Positions 1-8,798 are shown, numbered from the stretch's first letter. The stretch: DNA of 17,280 nucleotides from Cytophagales bacterium (GCA_025455595.1 JALOMD010000004.1:1-17280); one strand, 5' to 3'. Program-made: numbers and translations. The notes: generated from the sequence alone by a model not told the origin.

Positions 1-1672
1 TTCCCAAAGAACTGCGGTAAACAACCGAAACCGGTCTCGTATTCCCTTGCCGGGTGCGCCCGTAAATGAAGTTGCCGAACACGGCCAAGCCCCATGGGTT
101 CGCCACTTGGGCGGTTCCCCTTGGGAATAGCAAAGACAAGGAGCCGCCGCTCAGATTGCCGACCAGTATTTGGTCGTTGTCGGTGCCTCTGGGGTTGTTG
201 GTCACATACAGGCGGTTGCCCGCAACGGCCAAGCCCATCGGCTGGCCGCCCCTTATATCGAACAAAGGCACCGGCTCGCCACCGTCAAGGCTGCGTCGCA
301 TCACTCTCGTCCCCTCCGTCCAGTAGATGTAGTCTCCTGCTACCGCCACGTCAAAAATCCTGCTGGTTCGGCGGTCTATCAGCGCGCTGCGGTTGCTGCC
401 TGTAGTGTTGCCTTGCACAATCCTGTAGAAGGTCGTGTTTCCGTCAACATAGGCATCTGTCCAGTACAACCTGTCGCCAGCCATTGTCACCGCCCCGAAT
501 TGGTTTTCGTTGTTTGTGCCTATTGTGTACAGTCTTGTGAACTCGTTCTCTCCTGACGAGTTCAAGTTCCTGGAGCGGATTTCGTTGCCGCGCGTCCAGT
601 AAATCATGTTGCTCGCCGTATCCACCACGAAATCCAGCGGAGAATCGCCACCGGTATTCCCGACCACGGTCGGGCCGCTTGACGCAACCTGCCCGCCGGG
701 ACTGACGGTTCTGCTGAAAATAGCAGAGGCATCGGTGTAATACACCTGTATGGTGCCTGCGGCCACAGCCTCCAATCGGAACCGTCCGCGGCTGACAGCG
801 GAGTCCTCCCGGTTACGTGCCACAAAAGGGTATTCGCCGGCTGGCAGCGGCGGGATTGTCACCCGTATGACCCTTCCGTTGCTGCTCACGTCGCGCACCG
901 GCGCCCTGGTTCCGCCGATGGTCACTTGGGTGACCGTCGGGGAAAAGTTGGTGCCGTTGATGGTAACCTCTTGTCCAATCCGCCCGCTGACGGGAGAGAA
1001 CGAGTCAATGGTGGGCGGAGCAATGGTGAAAACCGGCCCTTCCACACGCAACGGTGTCTGGTTCACCCTGCTCACAAGCAAAATCACCGCCCCGGTCACG
1101 GCACCCTCGGGCACCCGTACCGTCAGGGTGGTGACACCGGCACTGTGCCTTCGTCCCGAAACAGTAGCGGCCTCGTTGTTTTCGTCGCCGAAATACACCT
1201 CAATGTCTTCGCTTTCCCTAACGCCATTGATAGTAATGGTGACCGTTGTGCCGTACGAACCACGCGTCGGGGTCATTTCGGAGATTTCGACCGTACGTTT
1301 CAGGACACCGAAAGCCAAGGCGTTGCTGGGTTGCCCTTGCAGGGTGATTCCCACTGTAACGGGGCCGCGCACCGCGTCGCGGGGCACTCGCACCCTCAGT
1401 TGGGTTTCCGTCGCAGACAAGGCGTATGCCTCCACCGTATCGAACATGATAACGTTGTCAATTGGCTCGGTACTGAAACCGGTGCCGGTGATGATTACCG
1501 TATCGCCTGCGAAGGCACTATCGGGAGCAATGGCCGTGAGCACGGGTACGGGGGGCGGCAAGTCTTCGTCCGGCCTGCAAGTGGTGAACAGGCCGACAAG
1601 TGCCAACCCGGCCACGGCCAGCAGGCGCAGAAATTTGTCTGAACGAGAACCTTTGAACTGGGAACGGAACAT
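1..1672 (-). CDS. IPT/TIG-domain, YWTD-propeller lipoprotein (3' end outside window)
   Basis: The reading frame is open from the ATG at 1672 to the left edge, giving about 557 residues with no stop. The N-terminus has basic residues, then a hydrophobic stretch ending in LFTTC (Cys32), read as a lipoprotein signal. The residues after Cys32 (RPDED) are acidic, as in Bacteroidota surface-export signals. Threonine at -1 is not a classical lipobox residue, so lipidation is probable rather than certain. Residues about 40-290 hold three IPT/TIG immunoglobulin-like repeats with phrases such as PDSAFAGDTVIITGTGF and GRIGQEVTINGTNFSP. The remainder carries repeated IYWTRGN, LYWTDAY and IYWTEGT strands typical of YWTD beta-propellers. 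It probably binds a ligand or polymer at the cell surface. It is third in a minus-strand series after the TonB receptor and another lipoprotein. Substrate unknown. Confidence 0.85.
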   Translation of the reverse strand, partial: MFRSQFKGSRSDKFLRLLAVAGLALVGLFTTCRPDEDLPPPVPVLTAIAPDSAFAGDTVIITGTGFSTEPIDNVIMFDTVEAYALSATETQLRVRVPRDAVRGPVTVGITLQGQPSNALAFGVLKRTVEISEMTPTRGSYGTTVTITINGVRESEDIEVYFGDENNEAATVSGRRHSAGVTTLTVRVPEGAVTGAVILLVSRVNQTPLRVEGPVFTIAPPTIDSFSPVSGRIGQEVTINGTNFSPTVTQVTIGGTRAPVRDVSSNGRVIRVTIPPLPAGEYPFVARNREDSAVSRGRFRLEAVAAGTIQVYYTDASAIFSRTVSPGGQVASSGPTVVGNTGGDSPLDFVVDTASNMIYWTRGNEIRSRNLNSSGENEFTRLYTIGTNNENQFGAVTMAGDRLYWTDAYVDGNTTFYRIVQGNTTGSNRSALIDRRTSRIFDVAVAGDYIYWTEGTRVMRRSLDGGEPVPLFDIRGGQPMGLAVAGNRLYVTNNPRGTDNDQILVGNLSGGSLSLLFPRGTAQVANPWGLAVFGNFIYGRTRQGNTRPVSVVYRSSLG

Positions 1673-1703
1673 GGTGAGGTGGCTGCTGTTTTCGGTTGCA
1701 AGT

Positions 1704-1883
1704 AAGAGGTTGTTTAAAATTGCGTTTCACGCTGTCGTTTTGAGCAAAAATTGACAAATCCGGCAACAGGCGGGAACACTCAAAACGGTTTGTTTTCGGA
1801 TTGCCTAATGAGACTTTTTCAAGTCCGCAAGCCGCCCAACGTTAAATGATTCCAAGCGTCCGTGAAACTTTAAACAACCTCTT
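1704..1883. repeat. 180-bp segment bounded by near-perfect inverted repeats
   Basis: The left end AAGAGGTTGTTTAAA (1704-1718) followed by GTTTCACG (1724-1731) is matched in reverse complement by the right end at 1861-1883, with five extra bases in the left arm. This is the form of a small terminal-inverted-repeat element or an IS remnant. No convincing target-site duplication is seen and no protein is encoded. It encloses one copy of the 52-nt hairpin repeat. It lies upstream of the IPT lipoprotein gene, within the otherwise gene-free stretch 1673-2144. Confidence 0.5.
1736..1787. repeat. Dispersed hairpin repeat, long form, copy 1
   Basis: Nine-base perfect arms CGTTTTGAG (1736-1744) and CTCAAAACG (1779-1787) enclose a 34-nt loop. 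The copy at 16779-16830 is exactly the same length and differs at 8 of 52 positions by eye. The stem pair A8-T45 here is G-C there, a compensatory change. It is intergenic, about 64 bases upstream of the IPT lipoprotein start. Confidence 0.7.
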
Positions 1884-2000
1884 GGGTCTCATGGATATGC
1901 TTGCTGCATCGAACCGCACACGGGCTGTGTCAGCCTCCTGCGGAAAAGGCCGGGGAAACCGCTTGCCCGACTGCCGCCGTACGCTTTGCTTGACAATCCA

Positions 2001-2035
2001 AAGCGACCTGGTACGCTTTTCGTACCGGGCCGCTT
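2001..2035. terminator. Hairpin downstream of the beta-helix lipoprotein, possible terminator
   Basis: The sequence folds into a 14-bp stem with a single A/C mismatch (AAGCG, mismatch, CCTGGTACG paired with CGTACCGGG, mismatch, CGCTT; one G-U pair) and the loop CTTTT. It lies about 110 bases past the stop of the minus-strand lipoprotein at 2145. Read on that strand it is followed only by a weak T-rich stretch, so terminator function is tentative. The rest of 1884-2144 shows no gene. Confidence 0.4.
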
Positions 2036-2144
2036 CGGACTCCTTCAATTCAATGGAAAGCGGTACGAACTCGAAACACGGGATGCGGCTGCCAAGACGC
2101 GAAACACACGGCGGGCCGCACCTGCGTTTTCGGATTTCAAACGG

Positions 2145-3500
2145 TTACCGGCCGGCGCACTTGAAGCTCAGCCAGTCGAAGGCTGGGTTCTCCGAACGCA
2201 AGTCCCAGCCGTTGTTGTCGGCCCGCACTGCGCTGAATGCACCACGGTAGTTGGTCGCCACAAAGAACGATTCGGGAAACTTGAACGAGGTGCCGATTCC
2301 GCTGTTTCCGCTGCGAACCAAGTTCGGGGCGGCTTCTGGGGCGCAAGTGGGACGCGGGCAGTCGCCGGGCAGCACGCCGGACAGAAAAGTGAATCCGGTC
2401 GGCAGCGGCGAGGCCACGTCGGTGGTGTTGCGGGTTGACAAGAAGGCTGGCGTACCGGTGGCCGCTGTCGTGAAGTCGGCCGTTACGCCCCACTCGCTGA
2501 CGATGGAGTTGGCGATTTGCAAGGCCGAGTTGCGGCGGATGAGCAGTCCGCGGCCGAACACAGCCGGGTCGGAACCGCACGGGCCGCTCAGGGTCACGTT
2601 TGAGAACTTCGGTGCCGTACGCGGCGAGGCACTGCTCCCGGCGGCATCGTTGTCGGACTCGAAGCCGTTGGATGCCCCATTGCCCGGCTCGGAGGAGGTG
2701 AGCTTGACCCCGGCGGCAAACTGCACCAAGCCGGTGTATCCGAAGTCGGTGTCGAAGTCGTCGTCAGAGCAGCCGAAAGCGTACAGGTAGCGGGCGTTCA
2801 CGTTGCCCCCGAACCACTCGAAGCCGTCGTCTTGCGCGTACAACACCTGTACGTGGTCAATGGTGGTGCCGCGGCCCACAGAACCCAGCGTCAGGCCGTT
2901 GATCTCGTTTCCTTCGGCAATCTCACCGCCCGGATACTCGATGCGCAGGTACTGAAGCACGCCCGAGTTGTCATTGGGGTTGGTGCCTCCGTACAGGCCC
3001 AGCGTGGAACCCGGCGGAACGTTCACCCCTTCGATTGGCACGTTAGGCCCTTGGTTGTTGGGGGCCTCGCCGAGGATGATCAGCCCGCCCCAGTCGCCGG
3101 GTGCGCGGGAACCCACCGGGCGGTTGGAGGTGAAGATGATCGGGTCGGAAGGCGTGCCGGCGGCACTGATGGCTCCGTCCCGCTCGATGACCAGCGACCC
3201 TTCGCACTCGCCCCGGATGATGGTACCCGGCTGGATGGTAAGGGTGGCACCGTTGGTCACGCGCACCAGACCCCGAATGACGTACTGGTTGTTCGATGTC
3301 CAAGTGGTGTTGGTTGTAATCAGCGTATTGGTCGGCGAACCGTCGGGTTGGTCGGTGCAGGTGCCTACCACAATGGTGGCGGCGGCCTGTACATCGCCGT
3401 CTTCTTCGAGGGCCGACGGTTCCTGCTGGCGGCAGGAAGTGACGAACATGGCTGCGGCAAGCGACAGGGCTGCTGCGGCGATTCTGAGTTTTGTGCGCAT
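2145..3500 (-). CDS. Secreted beta-helix-like lipoprotein, TonB-receptor partner
   Basis: A protein of 451 residues. The start at 3500 is chosen because MRTKLRIAAAALSL begins a clean lipoprotein signal ending VTSC (Cys23). The open frame extends 92 codons further upstream, but that part is low-complexity intergenic sequence containing a hairpin repeat. The mature protein opens with acidic residues, then strand-turn repeats rich in Gly, Asn, Thr and Ile (for example GATLTIQPGTIIRGE, GDWGGLIILGEAP), suggesting a right-handed beta-helix. It ends with an aromatic-rich motif (YRGAFSAVRADNNGWDL then DWLSF). From memory, similar proteins in Bacteroidota are often encoded next to TonB-dependent receptors. 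It follows the receptor gene on the same strand after 361 bases and may supply ligand capture. The exact ligand is unknown. Confidence 0.8.
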   Translation of the reverse strand: MRTKLRIAAAALSLAAAMFVTSCRQQEPSALEEDGDVQAAATIVVGTCTDQPDGSPTNTLITTNTTWTSNNQYVIRGLVRVTNGATLTIQPGTIIRGECEGSLVIERDGAISAAGTPSDPIIFTSNRPVGSRAPGDWGGLIILGEAPNNQGPNVPIEGVNVPPGSTLGLYGGTNPNDNSGVLQYLRIEYPGGEIAEGNEINGLTLGSVGRGTTIDHVQVLYAQDDGFEWFGGNVNARYLYAFGCSDDDFDTDFGYTGLVQFAAGVKLTSSEPGNGASNGFESDNDAAGSSASPRTAPKFSNVTLSGPCGSDPAVFGRGLLIRRNSALQIANSIVSEWGVTADFTTAATGTPAFLSTRNTTDVASPLPTGFTFLSGVLPGDCPRPTCAPEAAPNLVRSGNSGIGTSFKFPESFFVATNYRGAFSAVRADNNGWDLRSENPAFDWLSFKCAGR

Positions 3501-3680
3501 TGTCTTGGTGTTTAAGGTTTGTAAGAGATTACTGGTTTCAATTATCACTCGGCACTTGAACTGAAGGCAGTTAAGGTAATCCTCGGCGGAGCAGTCCGGT
3601 TGCCCGGCAAGAAGGAGGCTGGCTGCATTTGACTCTCGCACTTTCAAGAAAGTGGTGGTGGGCAAAGGCAATGGCCGGAA

Positions 3681-3702
3681 GCCGTTTTGGGCAAAAAACG
3701 GC
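3681..3702. repeat. Dispersed hairpin repeat, short form, copy 2
   Basis: Contains CGTTTTGGGCAAAAAACGGC, in which GCCGTTTT pairs with AAAACGGC around the loop GGGCAA. It lies in the 361-base gap between the TonB receptor stop (3862) and the lipoprotein start (3500), on the expected transcript of both. The rest of the gap holds no gene. Confidence 0.6.
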
Positions 3703-3784
3703 CAAAATGCAAGCCCAGCCTCGTACCCGCACTTTTCATCCACTAAAATCGGTTGTGTCAAACAATTGAAAGCCAACGAATAAC

Positions 3785-3808
3785 CTCGGACAGTCTCTCG
3801 GACAGTCC
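3785..3808. repeat. Two tandem 12-bp units
   Basis: CTCGGACAGTCT is followed directly by CTCGGACAGTCC, 11 of 12 bases identical. The pair lies about 55 bases past the TonB receptor stop codon on its downstream side. It could be a protein-binding site or a chance slippage duplication; nothing more can be said. Confidence 0.5.
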
Positions 3809-3861
3809 CCGATAGGTTTCACAACCCGTTTGCGCACCGGCGCATACGTATTCTCTCCTGT

Positions 3862-6800
3862 TCAAAAAGTGAACAGCAAGCCCAGCGTGTAGTAGCTACC
3901 CGGCCGGTAGCTTTGTTCCAAGAAGTCCCTGGTCAGCTCCGCCTCCAACGGTTGCCCGGAAGAAACCCCCCCTAATATACCTTGGCCGACGTTGGTCGAG
4001 AACCGCTGATCCGGAACCACGTCCCGGAAAAACCGGAAGGGCTGGTTGAGCAAATCCTGCACACCCGCCTTGATTTGCAAAAAGCGGTTGACACGTTGCG
4101 TCACGGCGAAATCTATCACGTGGCGGGGCGCTTCGTACAGCGCATAGCTGGTGAGCACGGTGGCCGCCGCCGAGAGCCGCGGCCCGAGGACGTTGTACAG
4201 CAATGATGCTTGGGTGCCTTTTTCGGAGTTGTCGTAATACACCCCGGCGTTGACGGTGTAAGGCGCGGCACCTTGAAGCGGACGTTCATCGGGATAAGCC
4301 CCTTGTGTGAGCGAACGCAACGTGTCGTTGACCTGCACCCGGCTTTGCAACAGCGTAAGGTTGCCGATTACCGACAGGTGCCGGAAGACGGCTGACGGGA
4401 CGAAATCCAGCCGCTTGCGCACTTCCAACTCCACGCCATACACCTCGGCACGACTGGTGTTCACATACGAAATCTGGTCGTTGGTAAAGTTACCCGCCGC
4501 AAGAGAGCCGATTTCGATGGGGTTCCTCAAATCCTTGTAGAACACCCCCAACGATACCAGCTCATCCTCCTGCGGATACCATTCCCAACGGGTCTCCATG
4601 TTCCGAATTTCGGCGTTGGTGATACCGGGGTTGCCCACTACGAAAGTTCGGTTTATGAAGTCGTAGTATTGTACCGGCGACACTTCCCTGAACTCAGGCC
4701 GGTTCAATGTCAAGCCGTAAGCCACTCGCACCAGATGCTTCGGAAACACTTTATAGCTCACGTTCACCGAGGGAAGCCAATACAAGCGAACTTGATTGGT
4801 GGTGGGTATGCTGTCAATATTGACGGTCGTGAAAGGATTGCCACGGGACAACAACCGGTTCCACTCGCCCCGCACCCCGCCGTAGATATTGAGCCGTTTT
4901 TTCAGCAGCGGCAGGTTCACCGCCACGTACCCCGCGTGCTGTTCGTTGGAAGCCGTGTAAACGCTGGGCCTGTTTTCATTCAGATCGGCGTTCATCTTCC
5001 AACCACTACCGTCCGGGCGAAAGTTGCGCGGGTTGAACAGACGTTCCGCATTGCGGTCAAGGCCGGGAACCCCTGCTTCCGAAGTCTGGCTATAGAATCT
5101 TCTCAGGTCGTCCGCGAGGACGAGTTGGGTATTGAAAAAGATTCCGTAGATATCCGTAGTGAACGCACGCTCCCGGTAATCGCTGAACCAACCGATCTTC
5201 GCCAGAAACCTGCCGAAATCCCGCTCGGCATCGGCCGAAGCGGTGTAGGCGGATTCCTCCAGAGTCGAATAAAAACGGGCATCGGTGGTTCGCCCGCCAT
5301 CGGAAGCCTGCCATCGGTAATTGCCCGGAGGGTCGTTTGGTGGAATGGGTGTTTGTTGGGCACCGATCAGACGAAAGAAGTTGGCCGTGCCCGGCAGGGT
5401 GTCTCGCCGCAGGAATCCGTAGCGACGCTGGTCGGGTACGTTTTCGGTGGTGCGGGCGTAGCCGACCCGCCAAGACAGCTTGGTTGCCCCGCTTTTGTCC
5501 AACTGATGTTCGCCAGAAAGCACACCCGTGTACAAGGCTCGGCTCCGGAAATTGTATTGTACTCCTTTGTTCAAGAACTGGTAGTAATCTTGAGGCGTTT
5601 CGGCAGAAGAACGGCTTTCTCTTACCGTGGTTTCGTCCTGCCCCAGCAAGTTGAAGAAGTTGCGAAACTCAACAGTGTGCCGGTCGTTAATGCGCCAGCG
5701 GAAGTTCTGCATGGCACTCACCCGCGCCGTTTCGGTGTAAACCGAGTCCGTGACCGTTTGCCCCGGAGGGATGAAAAACCTTCCGCCGCTCCCGTCTTGG
5801 GCAGTAAGTTGCCGAATGGCTCCGGATTCCCCCGTAATGCGGCGAAAATCAGCCGTGAGAAAGTAGGCAATCGAGGTGAGGCTGCTCAGACGCGTCTTGC
5901 CGATGTTCCAACCGTCGTAGTAGTTCACAATCACCCGCTTGTCCATGTTCTGGTGGCGTTGCTGCAGGTTCCAGTTGTTGGGGAACAACCGGGAAAGCCG
6001 GGCGTTTTCCGCCTGCACGGCGGGGTCGGTGCTCCGTCCGTCCGGGAAAGTGTTGATGCTGGAGGCAGAGGGTACGGGAGGTCTTGCCCGCGTGCCGTCG
6101 TCAAAGCCCAGCCGGTCGTACCTCCCCCCTTCGTAGGTGTAGTGGTTGGCAAAGCTCGACAAAGGCCGAAACTGCCCGAACACCTGTATCTGCAGTTGCC
6201 GAGCATTGGCGAAACTCTTGGTATAGACCTTCACTACTCCGCCGCCGAAGTCGCCGGGCAGTTCCGGTGCGGGTGACTTGGAAATCAGGATGCGGTCAAT
6301 AGTGCTGCTGTTGATCATGTCGTAGGAGAAAGCCTTGCGGTCGTTCTCCGAACTGGGCGTGATCATGTCGTTTAGCATCGTCAGCGTGTAGCGAGGATCC
6401 AGCCCCCGCAGCATGACGAAACGGCCCGACACCAGCGAAACCCCCGTGCCGCGCCGCACCACCTCGTTGGCATCGAAGTCAAGGCTGCGCGTGATTTGCT
6501 CGGTGGAAATGCCAGTGACAATGTTTCGCGAATTGCGGATTTCGTTGACAAGCAGCCGCTCGGTGGTGATTTCGGGCCTCACGTCGGGGCGCGCCACTAT
6601 TTGTATCTCGTTCAGCACATTACTGGCAGCCACCAGTTTGTGTTCCACGCGCGTCACCATGCCGCCCTTTACCTGAACCCCGGATACTTTGGAAACATGG
6701 TAGCCGATGAATGAGAAGATGAGGCTGTGGACACCTTCGGGCACGGCGGCAATCCTGAAACGCCCGTTCCCGTCGGCGGTGGTGCCCAGCTTCGTACCGT

Positions 6801-7260
6801 CCACCACCACCGTGGCCCCGACCAAATCCTCCCCGGTATTGTAATCGCGCACGGTACCCTCGATGATGCCGGAAGGTACCGTGCGCTTGGCTTCTGGCCG
6901 CAGTGAAAGGATGATGTTGTTCCCCGCTTGTCGGAACCGAACCTGCGTATGGGCAAAGAGGCGAACCAGCACCTGTTCCACGGTTTCGTTGACGACTCTT
7001 GTGTTCACCGGACGGGAGTCGTCTATTTGGTTTTTACTATAAACGAAGAGAAAACCGCCCGTCTGCTCGATCTGACGCAAAGCTTCCCTGAGCGGCAGGT
7101 TCCGGAAAGTGGCCGAGATTCTCACTTGTGAGATGGAGGAGCCCCGCAAGGTATCGGCACACACCCGGTTGAGACAAACGAAGACAAGCAGAGCGGCAAG
7201 TAGATGACTGGTGGCGAAAGGACTGATTGGGAACGCGGTTCGTAAAAGTGTTTTTTCCAT
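3862..7260 (-). CDS. TonB-dependent outer-membrane receptor with STN domain
   Basis: A protein of 1132 residues, full length for this class. Regions in order: signal peptide about 1-35 (ending VCA); STN signalling domain about 48-120 (ISATFRNLPLREALRQIEQ and following); CarboxypepD_reg-like beta-sandwich about 131-212 (IIEGTVRDYNTGEDLVGATV); plug about 235-350 with GRFVMLRGLDPRYTLTMLND and LPGDFGGGVVKVYTKSF; then a 22-strand-type barrel ending in the terminal aromatic FTF. Such receptors import large or iron-bearing ligands across the outer membrane using TonB energy. The STN domain normally talks to a FecR anti-sigma factor in the inner membrane; a FecR is encoded 1.6 kb away on the opposite strand. 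No classical SusD partner is present: the next gene downstream is a beta-helix-like lipoprotein. The substrate cannot be read from the sequence. Confidence 0.93.
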   Translation of the reverse strand: MEKTLLRTAFPISPFATSHLLAALLVFVCLNRVCADTLRGSSISQVRISATFRNLPLREALRQIEQTGGFLFVYSKNQIDDSRPVNTRVVNETVEQVLVRLFAHTQVRFRQAGNNIILSLRPEAKRTVPSGIIEGTVRDYNTGEDLVGATVVVDGTKLGTTADGNGRFRIAAVPEGVHSLIFSFIGYHVSKVSGVQVKGGMVTRVEHKLVAASNVLNEIQIVARPDVRPEITTERLLVNEIRNSRNIVTGISTEQITRSLDFDANEVVRRGTGVSLVSGRFVMLRGLDPRYTLTMLNDMITPSSENDRKAFSYDMINSSTIDRILISKSPAPELPGDFGGGVVKVYTKSFANARQLQIQVFGQFRPLSSFANHYTYEGGRYDRLGFDDGTRARPPVPSASSINTFPDGRSTDPAVQAENARLSRLFPNNWNLQQRHQNMDKRVIVNYYDGWNIGKTRLSSLTSIAYFLTADFRRITGESGAIRQLTAQDGSGGRFFIPPGQTVTDSVYTETARVSAMQNFRWRINDRHTVEFRNFFNLLGQDETTVRESRSSAETPQDYYQFLNKGVQYNFRSRALYTGVLSGEHQLDKSGATKLSWRVGYARTTENVPDQRRYGFLRRDTLPGTANFFRLIGAQQTPIPPNDPPGNYRWQASDGGRTTDARFYSTLEESAYTASADAERDFGRFLAKIGWFSDYRERAFTTDIYGIFFNTQLVLADDLRRFYSQTSEAGVPGLDRNAERLFNPRNFRPDGSGWKMNADLNENRPSVYTASNEQHAGYVAVNLPLLKKRLNIYGGVRGEWNRLLSRGNPFTTVNIDSIPTTNQVRLYWLPSVNVSYKVFPKHLVRVAYGLTLNRPEFREVSPVQYYDFINRTFVVGNPGITNAEIRNMETRWEWYPQEDELVSLGVFYKDLRNPIEIGSLAAGNFTNDQISYVNTSRAEVYGVELEVRKRLDFVPSAVFRHLSVIGNLTLLQSRVQVNDTLRSLTQGAYPDERPLQGAAPYTVNAGVYYDNSEKGTQASLLYNVLGPRLSAAATVLTSYALYEAPRHVIDFAVTQRVNRFLQIKAGVQDLLNQPFRFFRDVVPDQRFSTNVGQGILGGVSSGQPLEAELTRDFLEQSYRPGSYYTLGLLFTF

Positions 7261-7631
7261 TGTTGGCGCAGCGGTTTGGGCAAGCGGTTAGCACAGTGCA
7301 AGGACAGCGACAAATCGGCAACCGGCCGTCATACCACCTAATACACCTCCGACAAGGCCCGACCCCAGCAGTGACGCGGAAAATTTTGCTCGTAAGGCGA
7401 TTTGTGGGAACAATTCTTGAAAAAAACGTCATGGCGACTGGGGTTCATGGCTGAAACAGCGGTATATGTGCATGAAGAACGGGTGACCCGAACCATCCGC
7501 CCGGAAACAAACCACTGAAGCCGGTTGAACGGTCGCCGCCAAGTGGGGACTGGGTCACAACGATTCCTCCCTCGCTCGGCGGCGGCTTGCCAGAAACCAG
7601 CCCGTGGGCGCAAACCAAACAAACTTGAAAA
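7261..7631. other. Gene-free gap between divergent genes
   Basis: This 371-base stretch separates the minus-strand TonB receptor from the plus-strand coiled-coil gene and must hold both promoters if both are expressed. I looked for the Bacteroidota promoter pattern (TTTG, about 19-20 bases, TANNTTTG) on both strands and saw no good match. Short open frames here lack family features. Confidence 0.5.
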
Positions 7632-8003
7632 ATGGCGAAAGTGGACAAGAAGCAGTGCCAGTCCCTGTTACATGGACTGCACAAAATGAGGAAGGCGTTG
7701 CTCAATCATGAGCATCTCTTCGGGGAGCGAAAGTCAGACCAACTGGCGAGCCTGCTCCAACTGGAGCAGCAACTAATGTACTTTCAGCAAGATTGCGCCG
7801 ACAAGGAGACGGCTCTGCGGCACGCACAAGAAAACCTCGCCGCCGGCCTGCGCCTCATACGCCTACAGTTGTTGCAACAGGCTCATTTGATGAGGAAGTC
7901 GCTGGGAAAGGCCGCTGTGGTATCCCATGCTTCCGGATTTACCCAAGACGATTGTCCGGCAAGCCGGATGCCGAAGCAAACCGGCCGTCGTCCCGAGGAT
8001 TGA
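7632..8003 (+). CDS. Small hypothetical coiled-coil protein
   Basis: A protein of 123 residues with no recognised domain. Residues about 25-95 are strongly helical with leucines at heptad spacing (LASLLQLEQQLMYFQQDCAD, then ALRHAQENLAAGLRLIRLQL), which suggests a coiled coil. There is no signal peptide or membrane segment, so it would be cytoplasmic. The C-terminal 30 residues look disordered. It lies between the divergent TonB receptor and fecR, where a sigma factor would usually be found, but it has no sigma-factor region 2 or 4 motifs. Bases before the ATG (ACTTGAAAA) give no clear ribosome site, which is normal in Bacteroidota. It may be real given its amphipathic pattern, but a chance frame cannot be excluded. 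Confidence 0.5.
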   Translation: MAKVDKKQCQSLLHGLHKMRKALLNHEHLFGERKSDQLASLLQLEQQLMYFQQDCADKETALRHAQENLAAGLRLIRLQLLQQAHLMRKSLGKAAVVSHASGFTQDDCPASRMPKQTGRRPED

Positions 8004-8303
8004 ATTGACCTGAAAACACCATGCGCCTCCGCCATACGGACAGAACATCGGTTTGGACATTCACTCGGACATTTGACTTTGGAATATCGTCGAATCGGCC
8101 GAACGGCTGCGTATCCCGCTTGTTTTCCAAACCGCCTTTTTGACAAGAAAACAGATTTCGTACCTTTAACCTTTGATAAGCACCCATGTGGCGGCCTTTA
8201 CGAAGTCCGAGCCGGAATCGAGTTGGCAAAGGTGTTGATAAACCGCTGCCCGAATCCCGGTGTCAAGAGTTGTCTAAGGTTTAAGGGTTTGTTTAAGATT
8301 CCA

Positions 8304-8317
8304 TTTTGCCCAAAACG
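8304..8317. repeat. Dispersed repeat core, copy 3
   Basis: TTTTGCCCAAAACG is the reverse complement of the core found elsewhere. Imperfect inverted flanks (TGTTTAA to its left, TTTAAACA to its right) make a loose hairpin. Intergenic. Confidence 0.5.
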
Positions 8318-8555
8318 CTTAGGCGAAACAAAATTTTAAACACTCTGTAAAGTTTCACGCCGTATTCAGACTGTGCAAGAAAACGGCGTTCGAAGGCTCA
8401 AGAAAGTACAAGACAGGCAGTTGCGGAATTGTCAGTTCGGACAAAAAATGCCTGAAACGCTACCGTGGAACGTGGTTTTAGACAGTCCCTCGTTGACTTT
8501 GAATTGGGCAATGGAACAGTTTTTCAGGTGAAAAAGCCGGGTTCGGCAACTTCAT

Positions 8556-8575
8556 CGTTTTTTGCCCAAAACGGC
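8556..8575. repeat. Dispersed repeat core, copy 4
   Basis: CGTTTTTTGCCCAAAACGGC: CGTTTT pairs with AAAACG around a short loop, in reverse orientation relative to copies 1 and 2. Intergenic, upstream of the MITE-like element. Confidence 0.5.
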
Positions 8576-8635
8576 TCTATGGAACAGACTTGCAGGCGGT
8601 ATTCGTGCCCGAATACGGAAGACCTTATCCAGTAT

Positions 8636-8753
8636 TAGGACTTACGTAATATCTTTGGCAAAGGTCTTGACGGTCAGATAGTTGCGCGAAGACCTTTGCC
8701 AAAAGTAACCAACTCTTTTTCAATGACTTAGCCGCTTTTTTGCGTAAGTCCTA
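8636..8753. mobile_element. MITE-like element with terminal inverted repeats and 5-bp target duplication
   Basis: The 118-bp segment begins TAGGACTTACG and ends CGTAAGTCCTA, a perfect 11-bp terminal inverted repeat. It is flanked on both sides by AGTAT (8631-8635 and 8754-8758), consistent with a target-site duplication. Inside lies a second perfect 15-bp inverted repeat, TTTGGCAAAGGTCTT (8654-8668) and AAGACCTTTGCCAAA (8689-8703), with a 20-nt loop. There is no coding capacity, so movement would need a transposase from an autonomous relative. It could instead be an IS internal-deletion remnant. The IS family cannot be named from this alone. Confidence 0.65.
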
Positions 8754-8781
8754 AGTATTATACTATACAGCTTTGGGAAAT

Positions 8782-8798
8782 CGTTTTGGGCAAAAAAC
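8782..8798. repeat. Dispersed repeat core, copy 5
   Basis: CGTTTTGGGCAAAAAAC, the same core as copy 2 but without an obvious pairing arm. It lies about 45 bases upstream of the fecR open frame. Confidence 0.5.

Noticed and set aside
750..1754. 334-codon plus-strand open frame
   Set aside because: It is antisense to the IPT/YWTD lipoprotein gene, which has signal peptide and domain motifs; the plus-strand frame has none.
3501..3776. 92-codon upstream extension of the beta-helix lipoprotein
   Set aside because: It would bury the lipoprotein signal and includes a dispersed hairpin repeat, so it is intergenic sequence that happens to be open.
4669..6276. 535-codon plus-strand open frame
   Set aside because: Antisense to the TonB receptor barrel; no domain, and its length follows from the high GC of the third position of the real gene.
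7632..8003. Coiled-coil gene as the missing ECF sigma factor
   Set aside because: It lacks region 2 and region 4 features and is too short; the heptad pattern points to a coiled coil.
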